A stretch of DNA of 64,000 bases from Dehalococcoidia bacterium (GTDB lineage: Bacteria; Chloroflexota; Dehalococcoidia; Lucifugimonadales; Lucifugimonadaceae): the NCBI GenBank assembly GCA_028285005.1, contig JANQQP010000007.1, positions 81,899 to 145,898 on the forward strand, read 5' to 3'. The notes under the pieces were generated by a model, which was not told the DNA's origin, searched no databases, and was given only the letters and a program-made list of their open reading frames with translations. Each line of letters opens with the position of its first letter. Within the stretch, counting starts at the first letter, position 1. This document shows positions 1-7,080 of the stretch, one piece after another. The translations under genes were made by a program, and so were the position numbers.

Positions 1-662
1 CCAGCCTCGAAGCCCGAGTCAAGAATGTTCATCTTGCTGTTCGTTGGCGTGAGGCCGGTTGTTGCAGTGGGCGTCGAACCGCCACCGCTGCCACCACTGG
101 CTTTCGCTGCACAGGTCCAGGCTGAGCCGTCCCACTCGGCTACCTGTCCGGCAGTGCAGGAGAGGGAGCCGAGGACTTCGGTCGCCGCGTCGAACGGAAC
201 ATTGAATAGGTTCGACCAGTGGACCAGCTGCCCGCCGGGGTTCTCAAGCTCGCTCTGCTGTGCGTAGACGTCGTCGTGGTTGTGGTCTGAGTGTGATGCA
301 GTGTCTGCGGAGCCGCTGCCTGCGAAGTTGACGCTTGCCTCACGGACCGTGTCCCCAACCTCAGTCACCGTGAAACCCGGGCCAGCCACGATGTCGATGG
401 TGTCGCCGGTGGGCCCGACTTCACCCGGGAAGCCCTGGATGCCTGCCGGTCCTGCTGGTCCGGTTTCTCCGGGGAACCCCTGGGGTCCGGCAGGGCCGCG
501 TTCTCCCGCTGGACCTGTTGGTCCGGCAGGTCCCTCTGGGCCTTCGGAACCTGCGCAGGCTATCGCCACGCTCAGGAGCATGCTGAACAGGATTAACCCG
601 ATGGCTTTGCGGTTGAGGTGATTCACATCCGCAAATCTGGCATTGATGAACCTGGTTTTCAT
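1..662 (-). CDS. Collagen-like repeat lipoprotein (3' end cut by window edge)
   Basis: The gene reads leftward off the edge, so only about 220 N-terminal codons are seen. The ATG at 662 follows an AGGTG ribosome-binding site. Residues 20-36 form a hydrophobic signal ending in a lipobox (SVAIAC), predicting lipidation on Cys36 and export to the cell surface. Right after it, residues 38-87 carry about 16 Gly-X-Y triplets ([19 protein letters not shown] style), a collagen-like triple-helix segment. Next comes a short region with DHNHDD and a Ser/Gly-rich linker (GGSGGG). Bacterial collagen-like proteins are typically surface stalks or adhesins; a structural or attachment role is inferred only. 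The C-terminal domain lies outside the window. Confidence 0.8.
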   Translation of the reverse strand, partial: MKTRFINARFADVNHLNRKAIGLILFSMLLSVAIACAGSEGPEGPAGPTGPAGERGPAGPQGFPGETGPAGPAGIQGFPGEVGPTGDTIDIVAGPGFTVTEVGDTVREASVNFAGSGSADTASHSDHNHDDVYAQQSELENPGGQLVHWSNLFNVPFDAATEVLGSLSCTAGQVAEWDGSAWTCAAKASGGSGGGSTPTATTGLTPTNSKMNILDSGFEA

Positions 663-860
663 TGATCTGACACCTGGGAGGACCTGGGTGGATGAACACG
701 CGACCGCGCAGAGCCGACCGGCTCTTCTGGGAGTGTGCGTTACTCGCTAACGGATTGCTTTGCAATCTCGGTGCACGTTTTTTTGAGAGTGGGAGTTTTG
801 AGGGGCGGTGAGACGGCCGTCAGTAGCCTAGGCGGACCCACTGCTTCCGCCTCATCCCGC

Positions 861-1520
861 TCACTTGAGCAGAGTGAAGCTCTTTAGCACCGACTCACAC
901 GTCTCGCGGAAGCCGGTGACCAACGGCTCGAAGCCTGTACAGCTAAGGGCCCATGCAATCTGGTCACCCGGTCGAACGATGTACAGCTGAACAATATGAA
1001 CATCATTTGCGGTGATCCCGCCAACCTGCAGCGCATCCGCTTCCCAGACGACGAATCGAGCGCTGTGCCCGTTGACCACGGCGCCGCTGCGTTCGGTGAT
1101 GTTCGCCGTGGGGAAGAGTTCGAGTACTCCCTGGACAGCTGCCTCTGTGTACTCGTCCACGTCTAGGTCCTGGCGCAAGGACTCGATGCCGATGTTGACG
1201 TTCGGATCGAGTCTGACGCCGATCTGCTCACCGGCTATGAAAACCGTTCTGGTTGTTGAAAAGTCCAGATCGGAGTCTGAGAACGAGTCGGCGACGAAGT
1301 CATCGACCGCTTCAATCTGTGATTGCAGGAGGTCCCACTCCGGCGGGTACTGGATCGAGAAAGTGCCGGACTCGTCGGTGAACTTGGTGTAGTTCGGAGG
1401 AGTGGTTGCTGTCGGGTCCGGGACGAAGGTCGGCGGCGGAGCGGTTGTCGTTGTGCAGGCGAGCGCGGCCAGCACGCTCGCGCTCATCAACGCCAGTGCA
1501 GGAAACCGTAGTCTCGACAT
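861..1520 (-). CDS. Putative lipoprotein with PsbP-like 'FSIQYPPEW' domain
   Basis: A 219-residue exported protein. The ATG at 1520 puts the signal peptide at the very N-terminus (MSRLRFPALALMSAS) with a lipobox ALAC, then a Thr/Pro-rich spacer (TTTTAPPP, PDPTATTPPN). In-frame codons run further upstream but would precede a proper signal peptide. The remainder contains the motif GTFSIQYPPEWDLL, common in small PsbP- or DUF1795-like secreted domains that bind unknown ligands or partners. Two Cys near the C-terminus (LSCTGFEP, RETCESVL) may form a disulfide. No enzymatic motif is visible, so function is unknown. Confidence 0.75.
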   Translation of the reverse strand: MSRLRFPALALMSASVLAALACTTTTAPPPTFVPDPTATTPPNYTKFTDESGTFSIQYPPEWDLLQSQIEAVDDFVADSFSDSDLDFSTTRTVFIAGEQIGVRLDPNVNIGIESLRQDLDVDEYTEAAVQGVLELFPTANITERSGAVVNGHSARFVVWEADALQVGGITANDVHIVQLYIVRPGDQIAWALSCTGFEPLVTGFRETCESVLKSFTLLK

Positions 1521-1580
1521 GAGCCCCGCCCCTTTTCGCCATCGAAAGTACGCGCCTCGGGAGATAAGGCAAGTATAGGT

Positions 1581-1611
1581 ACGCCCCTTCGTGTCATGCA
1601 CGAAGGGGCGT
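1581..1611 (-). terminator. Perfect 13-bp hairpin, probable former terminator of the enolase-family gene
   Basis: ACGCCCCTTCGTG (1581-1593) and its exact reverse complement (1599-1611) enclose a 5-nt loop. On the minus strand it sits about 50 nt downstream of the displaced copy of the enolase-family stop codon at 1660-1662, and about 60 nt before the lipoprotein start at 1520. There is no clean T-run after it, so it may be a Rho-independent-like terminator, a processing hairpin or an operator. Position relative to the duplicated 3' end suggests it originally closed the enolase-family transcript. Confidence 0.45.
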
Positions 1612-1650
1612 AGGCCAATCGTTGGGGGATCTACCTAAGAGGCAGAGGCC

Positions 1651-1705
1651 GGTTTACGCCTAGCTCCAGACGCGGTCGTGGCTGTCGAGGGCGTCCCACT
1701 CGTCT
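1651..1705. repeat. Direct repeat copy A: displaced 3' end of the enolase-family gene
   Basis: These 55 bases match 2581-2635 with two mismatches. On the minus strand they encode the last 14 residues of the enolase-superfamily protein (DEWDALDSHDRVWS then TAG), with Thr to Ala at one position, plus a few bases after the stop. The two copies are 930 bp apart and bracket the gene at 1753-2511. The arrangement is what a small element leaves when it integrates at a gene 3' end and restores it. Confidence 0.85.
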
Positions 1706-1752
1706 CCGAGCACGGTGCTAGAATCCGGCCAGAGTTCCACAGGGGGTAGTCG

Positions 1753-2511
1753 ATGAGTAGCGATGACGCAGGAACGAACGGAACTGCTACACGGGAAACC
1801 AACGGTGGCGACAAAAACACTCCGCCAAATGCGCCTGCGCTAACTAGCGAAGAGTTGGTGGACAGGGTCAGTCTAGAGTACGGAAGAGCCCTTTGGTTGG
1901 GCCAGTGGCATAGCTCCGCGCAGTTCGTGCTCTCTGAAAACCGAACCAGTCAGCGACACATCGAAACTGAGCGGAGATTCATACTCGCAGGGTTCATCAC
2001 GGTCATCGCCGGTGTCGGTGTCGTCATCGCTAGCGACCTCGACTACCTGATTAAGGCCTTCGCTTCGGCTGCGCTTGCGGGCTTCAGCGTGTTTGGTCTG
2101 CTCCTCTCTTGGAGGGATAAGCAGATGCTCAAATTGGCCGACCTAAGAATTGAGGATATGGCCCAAGAGGTAAACAACTACTTTGGCCGCGGGCGAGATC
2201 AACTGGTTAAGTTGGGCCACTCACCCCCGGAATTCTCCAAGCGTTGGCTTTGGGCACTTGGAATGCTAGGTAAACCGACACCCGCGGATGACGAAGATAA
2301 GGATCCGGTACCCAAGCGCACAGCGGAGAGAAACTACAGAAGCGAGGTTCGGGAGTACCCTCGAGTATTCGATAGTATTCCGAAGCTTGGGCAGCTGATC
2401 TTTGGAGTCAGGAAACGGGATCTGTACGTCTATTTCTATGCTATGTGGGGTTGCACAGGCGTACTACTGTCAGTTCTCGCGTTGCTCCGGTTACTTGACT
2501 CGGAGGCATAG
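1753..2511 (+). CDS. Hypothetical membrane protein inside an apparent insertion
   Basis: A 252-residue protein of no recognised family. The ATG follows a GGGGG tract at 1741-1746. The N-terminal 75 residues are polar and Thr/Asn-rich; two adjacent hydrophobic helices follow (about 78-97 FILAGFITVIAGVGVVIA and 102-124 IKAFASAALAGFSVFGLLLSW). A charged helical region and an acidic stretch (DDEDKDP) precede a last hydrophobic helix (about 226-248). A 2-TM hairpin joined to a soluble helical region resembles SLATT-type 2TM effectors of conflict systems, but this is only a shape resemblance. The gene lies between two copies of the neighbouring enolase-family 3' end and is visibly less GC-rich, suggesting recent acquisition. 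Confidence 0.7.
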   Translation: MSSDDAGTNGTATRETNGGDKNTPPNAPALTSEELVDRVSLEYGRALWLGQWHSSAQFVLSENRTSQRHIETERRFILAGFITVIAGVGVVIASDLDYLIKAFASAALAGFSVFGLLLSWRDKQMLKLADLRIEDMAQEVNNYFGRGRDQLVKLGHSPPEFSKRWLWALGMLGKPTPADDEDKDPVPKRTAERNYRSEVREYPRVFDSIPKLGQLIFGVRKRDLYVYFYAMWGCTGVLLSVLALLRLLDSEA

Positions 2512-2580
2512 GCCCTATTTAACTGAGGGAAGAGTTCGACTCCTGAGAATTGTCGCCACCCGACTACTAGTAACGGACTC

Positions 2581-2635
2581 GGCTTACGCCTAGCTCCAGA
2601 CGCGGTCGTGGCTGTCGAGGGTGTCCCACTCGTCT
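2581..2635. repeat. Direct repeat copy B: present 3' end of the enolase-family gene
   Basis: Partner of 1651-1705 (53 of 55 identical). It includes the stop codon now used by the enolase-family gene (2590-2592) and its last 14 codons. The two copies differ at 1653/2583 (after the stop) and 1692/2622 (Ala/Thr codon). Confidence 0.85.
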
Positions 2636-3879
2636 GTCGGCTCGAAGAAGCCCTCCGGGTACACGGCGAAGCGTTCTGGAGCGGTGTTCAGGTGCTCCTT
2701 CACCGCCTCCTCGTTCAGCTCGATGCCAAGACCTGGGCCTTCCGGCACGTCAACGAACCCGTTGTCAATGATTGGCTTAGAGACGCCGTCGACCAGCGAG
2801 TCCCACCACGGCACATCTACCGAGTGCATCTCCAGGCCGATGAAGTTGTTGGTTGCGGCCGCGCAGTGGACGTTAGCCATGGCGACGATCGGTGAGCCAG
2901 CCTGGTGCATAGCCATCGGGATGCCGTAGTCCTCAGCCATGTCACCGATCTTCTTCGTCTCCAGGATGCCGCCAGACGTCGCCAGGTCCGGGTGAGCGAC
3001 CGAGATCGCCTCGGCCTCCAACAAATCGACGAAGCCTTCTTTGAGATAGATGTCTTCGCCCGTGCAGACCGGAGTGTCGACGGCCTCTTTAAGCTGCCTC
3101 CACTGGTCCACGTACTGCCACGGGATCATGTCCTCGTACCAGGCGAGCGAGAACTGGTCGAGAGCCTTGCCGATGCGGATGCAGCTTTCGAGTCCAATGT
3201 GTCCGAAGTGATCGGTTGCGATCGGAATCTCGTAGCCGACGACGTCGCGCACCGTGCGCACATACTCGACGATCGCCTCGATGCCCTTTTCAGTGACCTG
3301 GATGCCAGTGAACGGGTGCATGGTGTTAGCGACCTCGGCCATCGGCTTTGATGCGACGACGCCGTCCTTGACCATGTCAGCAATCCAGATGCCGATGTCC
3401 ATCTTCAGGAAAGTGAAGCCGCGGTCCATGCGGCCCTTCAGCGCCTTCCCCATCTCGGCAGGATCCTTGAGCGATGGCGTGTCTGCGTAGACCCGGACCT
3501 TGTCCCTGAACTTGCCTCCGGCCAGCATGTAGGCCGGGACTCCGTAAGCCTTGCCAGCGAGGTCCATCAGCGCCATCTCGACTCCGCAGACGCCTCCGCC
3601 GAGCCTGCCGTGACCGCCGAACTGCTTGATGACGCGGAACAGCTTGTCGACGTTGCAGGGGTTTTCGCCGAGCAATCGGCTCTTGAGCATGAGGGCGTAG
3701 CGGGCCGATGCGCCGTCTCGCACTTCGCCAAGCCCGACGAGGCCCTGGTTGGTGTAGAGCCGAATGATGGGCCAGCGCCAGTTGCCATGACCGACGACGG
3801 CTATGCGCATGTCTGTGATCTTGAGGTCAGACGGGTTGGATGAGGTGCGGACGCCGTCGAGATGGGATTCAGTGGTCAA
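2590..3879 (-). CDS. Mandelate racemase/muconate lactonizing (enolase superfamily) enzyme, sugar-acid dehydratase-like
   Basis: Cytoplasmic Mg-dependent enzyme of the enolase superfamily, predicted to abstract the alpha proton of a carboxylate, most like the galactonate/mannonate dehydratase branch. The start chosen is TTG at 3877-3879, six bases after GGAG; an upstream ATG-type extension would ignore this site. The capping domain (about 24-130) is followed by the barrel with FLKMDIG (catalytic Lys near 159), metal ligands in ATDHFGH, WYEDM and CTGED, and the His of AMHQAGSP after HPDLATSGG. The His in DHFGH fits the dehydratase group. About 428 residues, usual family length. The C-terminal codons are duplicated at 1651-1705. 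Substrate cannot be named from sequence. Confidence 0.9.
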   Translation of the reverse strand: MTTESHLDGVRTSSNPSDLKITDMRIAVVGHGNWRWPIIRLYTNQGLVGLGEVRDGASARYALMLKSRLLGENPCNVDKLFRVIKQFGGHGRLGGGVCGVEMALMDLAGKAYGVPAYMLAGGKFRDKVRVYADTPSLKDPAEMGKALKGRMDRGFTFLKMDIGIWIADMVKDGVVASKPMAEVANTMHPFTGIQVTEKGIEAIVEYVRTVRDVVGYEIPIATDHFGHIGLESCIRIGKALDQFSLAWYEDMIPWQYVDQWRQLKEAVDTPVCTGEDIYLKEGFVDLLEAEAISVAHPDLATSGGILETKKIGDMAEDYGIPMAMHQAGSPIVAMANVHCAAATNNFIGLEMHSVDVPWWDSLVDGVSKPIIDNGFVDVPEGPGLGIELNEEAVKEHLNTAPERFAVYPEGFFEPTDEWDTLDSHDRVWS

Positions 3880-4084
3880 GTTCTTCTCCGTGCCCCGTGG
3901 GGCGTTTTTATCTGTAGTTACAAGCCTTAGCCGCCGAACCGAGTGCAGATGACACGCAGGCACCGCGTTAGTAGTGTCAGTGCGCCGTTCTCAGTCTATG
4001 TGCCCGTGTTCTGTGAGGATGGCGGCCGATTCGTGGCCGAAAAAGTGCCGATCCATTATGCGGGAGATAAGAGGATGTTGGGGA

Positions 4085-4531
4085 TCACCGTCTATCCGTC
4101 ACCACCACCTGCCAGTCCGCCTCGTTCATCTGGTCGATAGTGAACTGCTCAGAGTAGAGGATGCGGCCGGTTTCGTTGGACCATGCGGTGACGAGGAATG
4201 GTGGATAGGCACTGTCGGACTTACGGTCGATAGTCCACGAGCGCGTGATGCCGCTTTGCAGGTTGCACTCAGGAGGACCGCAGGCGTCATCGCGGTAGAT
4301 AGAGATTGGCGAGCCGTTGGGTGGTGCGTCGATGCCTCTGCGCGCCCAGACCGAGATCACTCCGTCCGTGCCGTTCGTGACCTGGAACTCCTGCAGCAGG
4401 GCGAGCTGTTTGCGGTCAGCCTCGTCCTCCCAGTCCCACAGCAGGATGAGCGCGAGCAGGAAGACGGCGATTGCTCCCATCACCGTCAGCATCTGCTTGA
4501 AGTCCATCTCGACGGACCCTTGCGACGCCAT
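4085..4531 (-). CDS. Single-TM hypothetical protein, paralogue of its upstream neighbour
   Basis: A 148-residue protein with one N-terminal membrane helix (about 14-31, MLTVMGAIAVFLLALIL) and an exported domain. It shares with the gene at 4630-5208 the pattern ISVW-R...SIS...D-C-GPEC...G-TR...R..D...AW-N..G-I-YS...QM....W...-DR near both C-termini. The ATG at 4531 is preceded by GAGGACCGGA. Two Cys (DDACGPPEC) are conserved between the pair and may form a disulfide. No known family was recognised; the role is unknown. A more diverged relative probably lies at 34431-35093. Confidence 0.72.
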   Translation of the reverse strand: MASQGSVEMDFKQMLTVMGAIAVFLLALILLWDWEDEADRKQLALLQEFQVTNGTDGVISVWARRGIDAPPNGSPISIYRDDACGPPECNLQSGITRSWTIDRKSDSAYPPFLVTAWSNETGRILYSEQFTIDQMNEADWQVVVTDRR

Positions 4532-4629
4532 TTCCGGTCCTCATCGTCAGATTCCTGTCTGGCCTGCGAACAACGTACCGGATTACCGGTCTGCGGTGGA
4601 GGATTGGAGTCGCTGTGATGGGCCCTCGA

Positions 4630-5208
4630 CTACGGCCGCTGGTCCTCGATGCGAATGTGCCAGCCAGCGATGTCCATCTGACGCTGCGTGCGATGCGCTG
4701 AGTAGACGATCTCGCCAGAGTTGGTCCACGCGTTGATTGCCATCAGCGCTTCGGGGTCGTCTGTGTCACGCTGGACCGTGAACCTGGTGACGCCGTTACG
4801 GCTGATTCCGCATTCAGGCCCGCTGCAGATAACGTCGTGCAACCCTGAGATCGATTCGCCGGGAGAGCGCGGAGTTCGAGAATCCTCACGCACCCAGACG
4901 GAAATCGATTCGCCTGTCAGGTTGAGGGCGGACATCTCCTGCTGGAGCTCCAGCAGCCGGGCGATCTCTTGCTGTCGCACCTCGACCAGCTCGGCGACTC
5001 GGGCAATCGTTTCGTCGTTCCGGGTGCCGAGCCACCAGACGACTCCGACGAGGGCGACTCCAATCACCGCGGCAGCGACGATCATGCGGCCGAGTTCTTC
5101 GCCGCCTGGCCGGTTGTCGAGGTAACGCCAGGCGGCATGGACGCGTCTGCTGAAGGTGGGCGTCTGCCGTCCGCTTCGTTGTTCCGGGCGATTCGGTCGC
5201 AAGGGCAC
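4630..5208 (-). CDS. Single-TM hypothetical protein with coiled coil, paralogue of 4085-4531
   Basis: About 192 residues. GTG at 5208 lies six bases after GGAG in a GGAGAGG stretch; an in-frame TTG at 5220 overlaps that site and is less likely. The basic N-terminus (HAAWRYLDNRPGGEELG) leads to one membrane helix (about 44-62, VAAAVIGVALVGVVWWLG) and a Leu/Glu-rich probable coiled coil (ELVEVRQQEIARLLELQQE). The C-terminal half matches the downstream paralogue, including ISVWVRE, CSGPECG, AWTNSGEIVYS and RQMDIAGW. Probably a membrane-anchored protein with its conserved domain outside. Function unknown. Confidence 0.72.
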   Translation of the reverse strand: MPLRPNRPEQRSGRQTPTFSRRVHAAWRYLDNRPGGEELGRMIVAAAVIGVALVGVVWWLGTRNDETIARVAELVEVRQQEIARLLELQQEMSALNLTGESISVWVREDSRTPRSPGESISGLHDVICSGPECGISRNGVTRFTVQRDTDDPEALMAINAWTNSGEIVYSAHRTQRQMDIAGWHIRIEDQRP

Positions 5209-5321
5209 TAACCTCTCCAACCACGATATCAGTCGAGGTGTCTGGGAAGTAAGCCGCCTGCTGGGGCGGGTGCTAGATTGAGACTGGCCGATTATCTATA
5301 CGAGCAGAAAAAGGGCAGCCG

Positions 5322-6167
5322 ATGCCGTTCTCCATATTTCGTCGGGCCAGAGTCGATGTAACGCTGTCGATTGACGGTGAGCCTTTCTTGCCCGGAGGCG
5401 TTATCAGAGGCAGCGTGAACCTGAATTCGGACCGGAACGTCGAGGTGAGGGAAGGGGCCGTTTCGCTGGAATGCGTCGAGCGATATTGGAAGAACGAGTA
5501 CGACCCCGGCACGAAGTCGACACGGCCAAAAGAGAAGTCCAGGAAGCTGGTGCATCTAAGCGAACGGTTACTAGACGACGCCACTGTTCGTTCGGGTGTG
5601 CCGATGAACGAGGAGTTCGAGTTTGCGATTCCGGAAGACGCTTACCGGAGCGTGAATGGCGAAGTGGTGCGGATCAGATGGGAGGTGAAGGTCTCACTGG
5701 ATGTGCCGGGTGCCAGGGACGTTCATGTGACCGAGGAGATTATCGTTTCGCCGCCTGCCGAGTCCGTAGAGCCCCAGCCGCTAATGATTGAGACGTCATT
5801 CGGGGACTGCGGCGCTCGCATCGAGGCGGAGGATGACCGGTTCAGGCTGGGCGACGCAGTAAGCGGCCGCATGAGGGTAGATGCGGTCGAGGACTGCGAG
5901 TACAGCGAAGTGAGGTTCGAGCTCGTTCGAGAAGAGAGAGCGGGCGACAAGAAATGGGAAAAGACTGTGCAGCGACTGGATCTGGAGTCGGATGCGCGCT
6001 TCCGGTCTGGCCTGAGCCGCGAGTGGCGGTTCGAGGTGGCTGTCCCGACCGAGATGGTGCCGAGCGTTGCCATCTCCGATTCGAAGGTGAGATGGCTACT
6101 GCGAGGGATCCTGGCTCGCAGCCGCAGGCGTGACCACACGGTCGAGGCGGAGATAACCGTAGTCTGA
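5322..6167 (+). CDS. Arrestin-fold (Spo0M-like) protein
   Basis: A 281-residue protein with two beta-sandwich halves. The N-half (residues 10-125) shows arrestin/Spo0M-type strands: VTLSIDGEPFLPGGVIRGSV, EGAVSLECVERYW, and a later FEFAIPEDA...IRWEVKVSLDVPGARD segment. The C-half repeats the plan (FRLGDAVSGRMRV...RWRFEV..PTEMVPSV). Arrestin-fold proteins in bacteria act as scaffolds in sporulation control or membrane trafficking; the role here is not known. No signal peptide, so it is probably cytoplasmic. It is divergent from the membrane-protein pair upstream with about 110 bases between starts. Confidence 0.7.
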   Translation: MPFSIFRRARVDVTLSIDGEPFLPGGVIRGSVNLNSDRNVEVREGAVSLECVERYWKNEYDPGTKSTRPKEKSRKLVHLSERLLDDATVRSGVPMNEEFEFAIPEDAYRSVNGEVVRIRWEVKVSLDVPGARDVHVTEEIIVSPPAESVEPQPLMIETSFGDCGARIEAEDDRFRLGDAVSGRMRVDAVEDCEYSEVRFELVREERAGDKKWEKTVQRLDLESDARFRSGLSREWRFEVAVPTEMVPSVAISDSKVRWLLRGILARSRRRDHTVEAEITVV

Positions 6168-6185
6168 GATTGGTGGGATTCCGGT

Positions 6186-6992
6186 TTACCGGACGGTGAT
6201 TGAGCCGTTCGAACTGCGCGCCGTCAGCTCTGCGTCTCCTTCGCCAATCGTGCCCTCAAGGTGACTACGGCCCGACGATGTGACCAGTATCGGGAAGTCA
6301 GAACTGACGCTGCCATTGGACGTTGAACCGTCGAAGACAATGCTGGCGTTGTCATCGAGGTCGATGGTCACCGAGCCGTTCGAGGTCTGCATGTCGTTCT
6401 CGCTGCCACTGACAAGCTGACCGGTGAAACGGATGCTGCCGTTGGAGGTCTTAAGATCAGCCGAGCCCGTGAAGTCGGTCACCTCGATGGCTCCGTTACT
6501 GGTCTCGACCTCCAACTCGCCTTGCAGGCCTTCGACGGTGACGCGGCCGTTGGATGTCCTGATATTGGCTCCGGCTTCGAAGTTGCGCACCTCGACCGCG
6601 CCGTTGCTGGTGCGCAAGATCAGTTCGGATGTGGACGGAGCGCTGATCTCCACCTCCGCTGACGGCGATCTGCCAATCGTGGTGCCAACGCGGTTCGCCT
6701 TGACCTGGATGTCGTCGCCGAACTGCTCTGCGCTGTATTCGAGCCTGTCTGCTCGCTTGAGTGTCGCCTGGACGCGCACTGAGTTTGAATCAGACGGAGT
6801 CACGGTGATGCGGCCGTTGAAGGTCTCGACATCGAGCGTTACCGGGCCGCTCACCTGGAAGGTCTGGTCCCGTTCTTCGATCGGCTCGTTAGAGCCCAGC
6901 TCATCGCAGGCCGTGGCGAAGAGTAGGAGAGGGAGAACGGCGAGCAGTACCGCTCTGCCGGTTGATGATCTGAGTGTTGAGATACCGGTCAT
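6186..6992 (-). CDS. DUF4097 beta-helix lipoprotein with repeated TSNG motifs
   Basis: A 268-residue lipoprotein. The ATG at 6992 is chosen because it puts the signal peptide (GRAVLLAVLPLLLFATAC) at the N-terminus; the lipobox is FATAC followed by Asp. After it, the sequence is a ladder of short strands with Ser-Asn-Gly turns: FNGRITV, LRTSNGAVEV, IRTSNGRVTV, VETSNGAIEV, LKTSNGSIRF, MQTSNGSVTI, STSNGSVS, ARSSNGSITV. This is the DUF4097 putative adhesin pattern, predicted to fold as a right-handed beta-helix. Function of the family is unproven. It ends 18 bases from the converging arrestin-fold gene. Confidence 0.85.
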   Translation of the reverse strand: MTGISTLRSSTGRAVLLAVLPLLLFATACDELGSNEPIEERDQTFQVSGPVTLDVETFNGRITVTPSDSNSVRVQATLKRADRLEYSAEQFGDDIQVKANRVGTTIGRSPSAEVEISAPSTSELILRTSNGAVEVRNFEAGANIRTSNGRVTVEGLQGELEVETSNGAIEVTDFTGSADLKTSNGSIRFTGQLVSGSENDMQTSNGSVTIDLDDNASIVFDGSTSNGSVSSDFPILVTSSGRSHLEGTIGEGDAELTARSSNGSITVR

Positions 6993-7080
6993 GACCGCTT
7001 CGTTTCTTGAGATTTCGAGGCCTGCGAATCGGAGTCGGGAGTCGAGGTTTTTCGCGGTCAATAGTTTAGAGGAGCGACTG

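Noticed and set aside
280..621. Plus-strand frame rich in Gly-Pro-Ala
   Set aside because: It is the complement-strand shadow of the collagen-like repeats encoded on the minus strand, where signal peptide, lipobox and ribosome site are present.
2535..2565. Possible tRNA T-arm (GTTCGACTC) beside the insertion
   Set aside because: The flanking bases do not pair into a T-stem and no acceptor or anticodon arm can be built.
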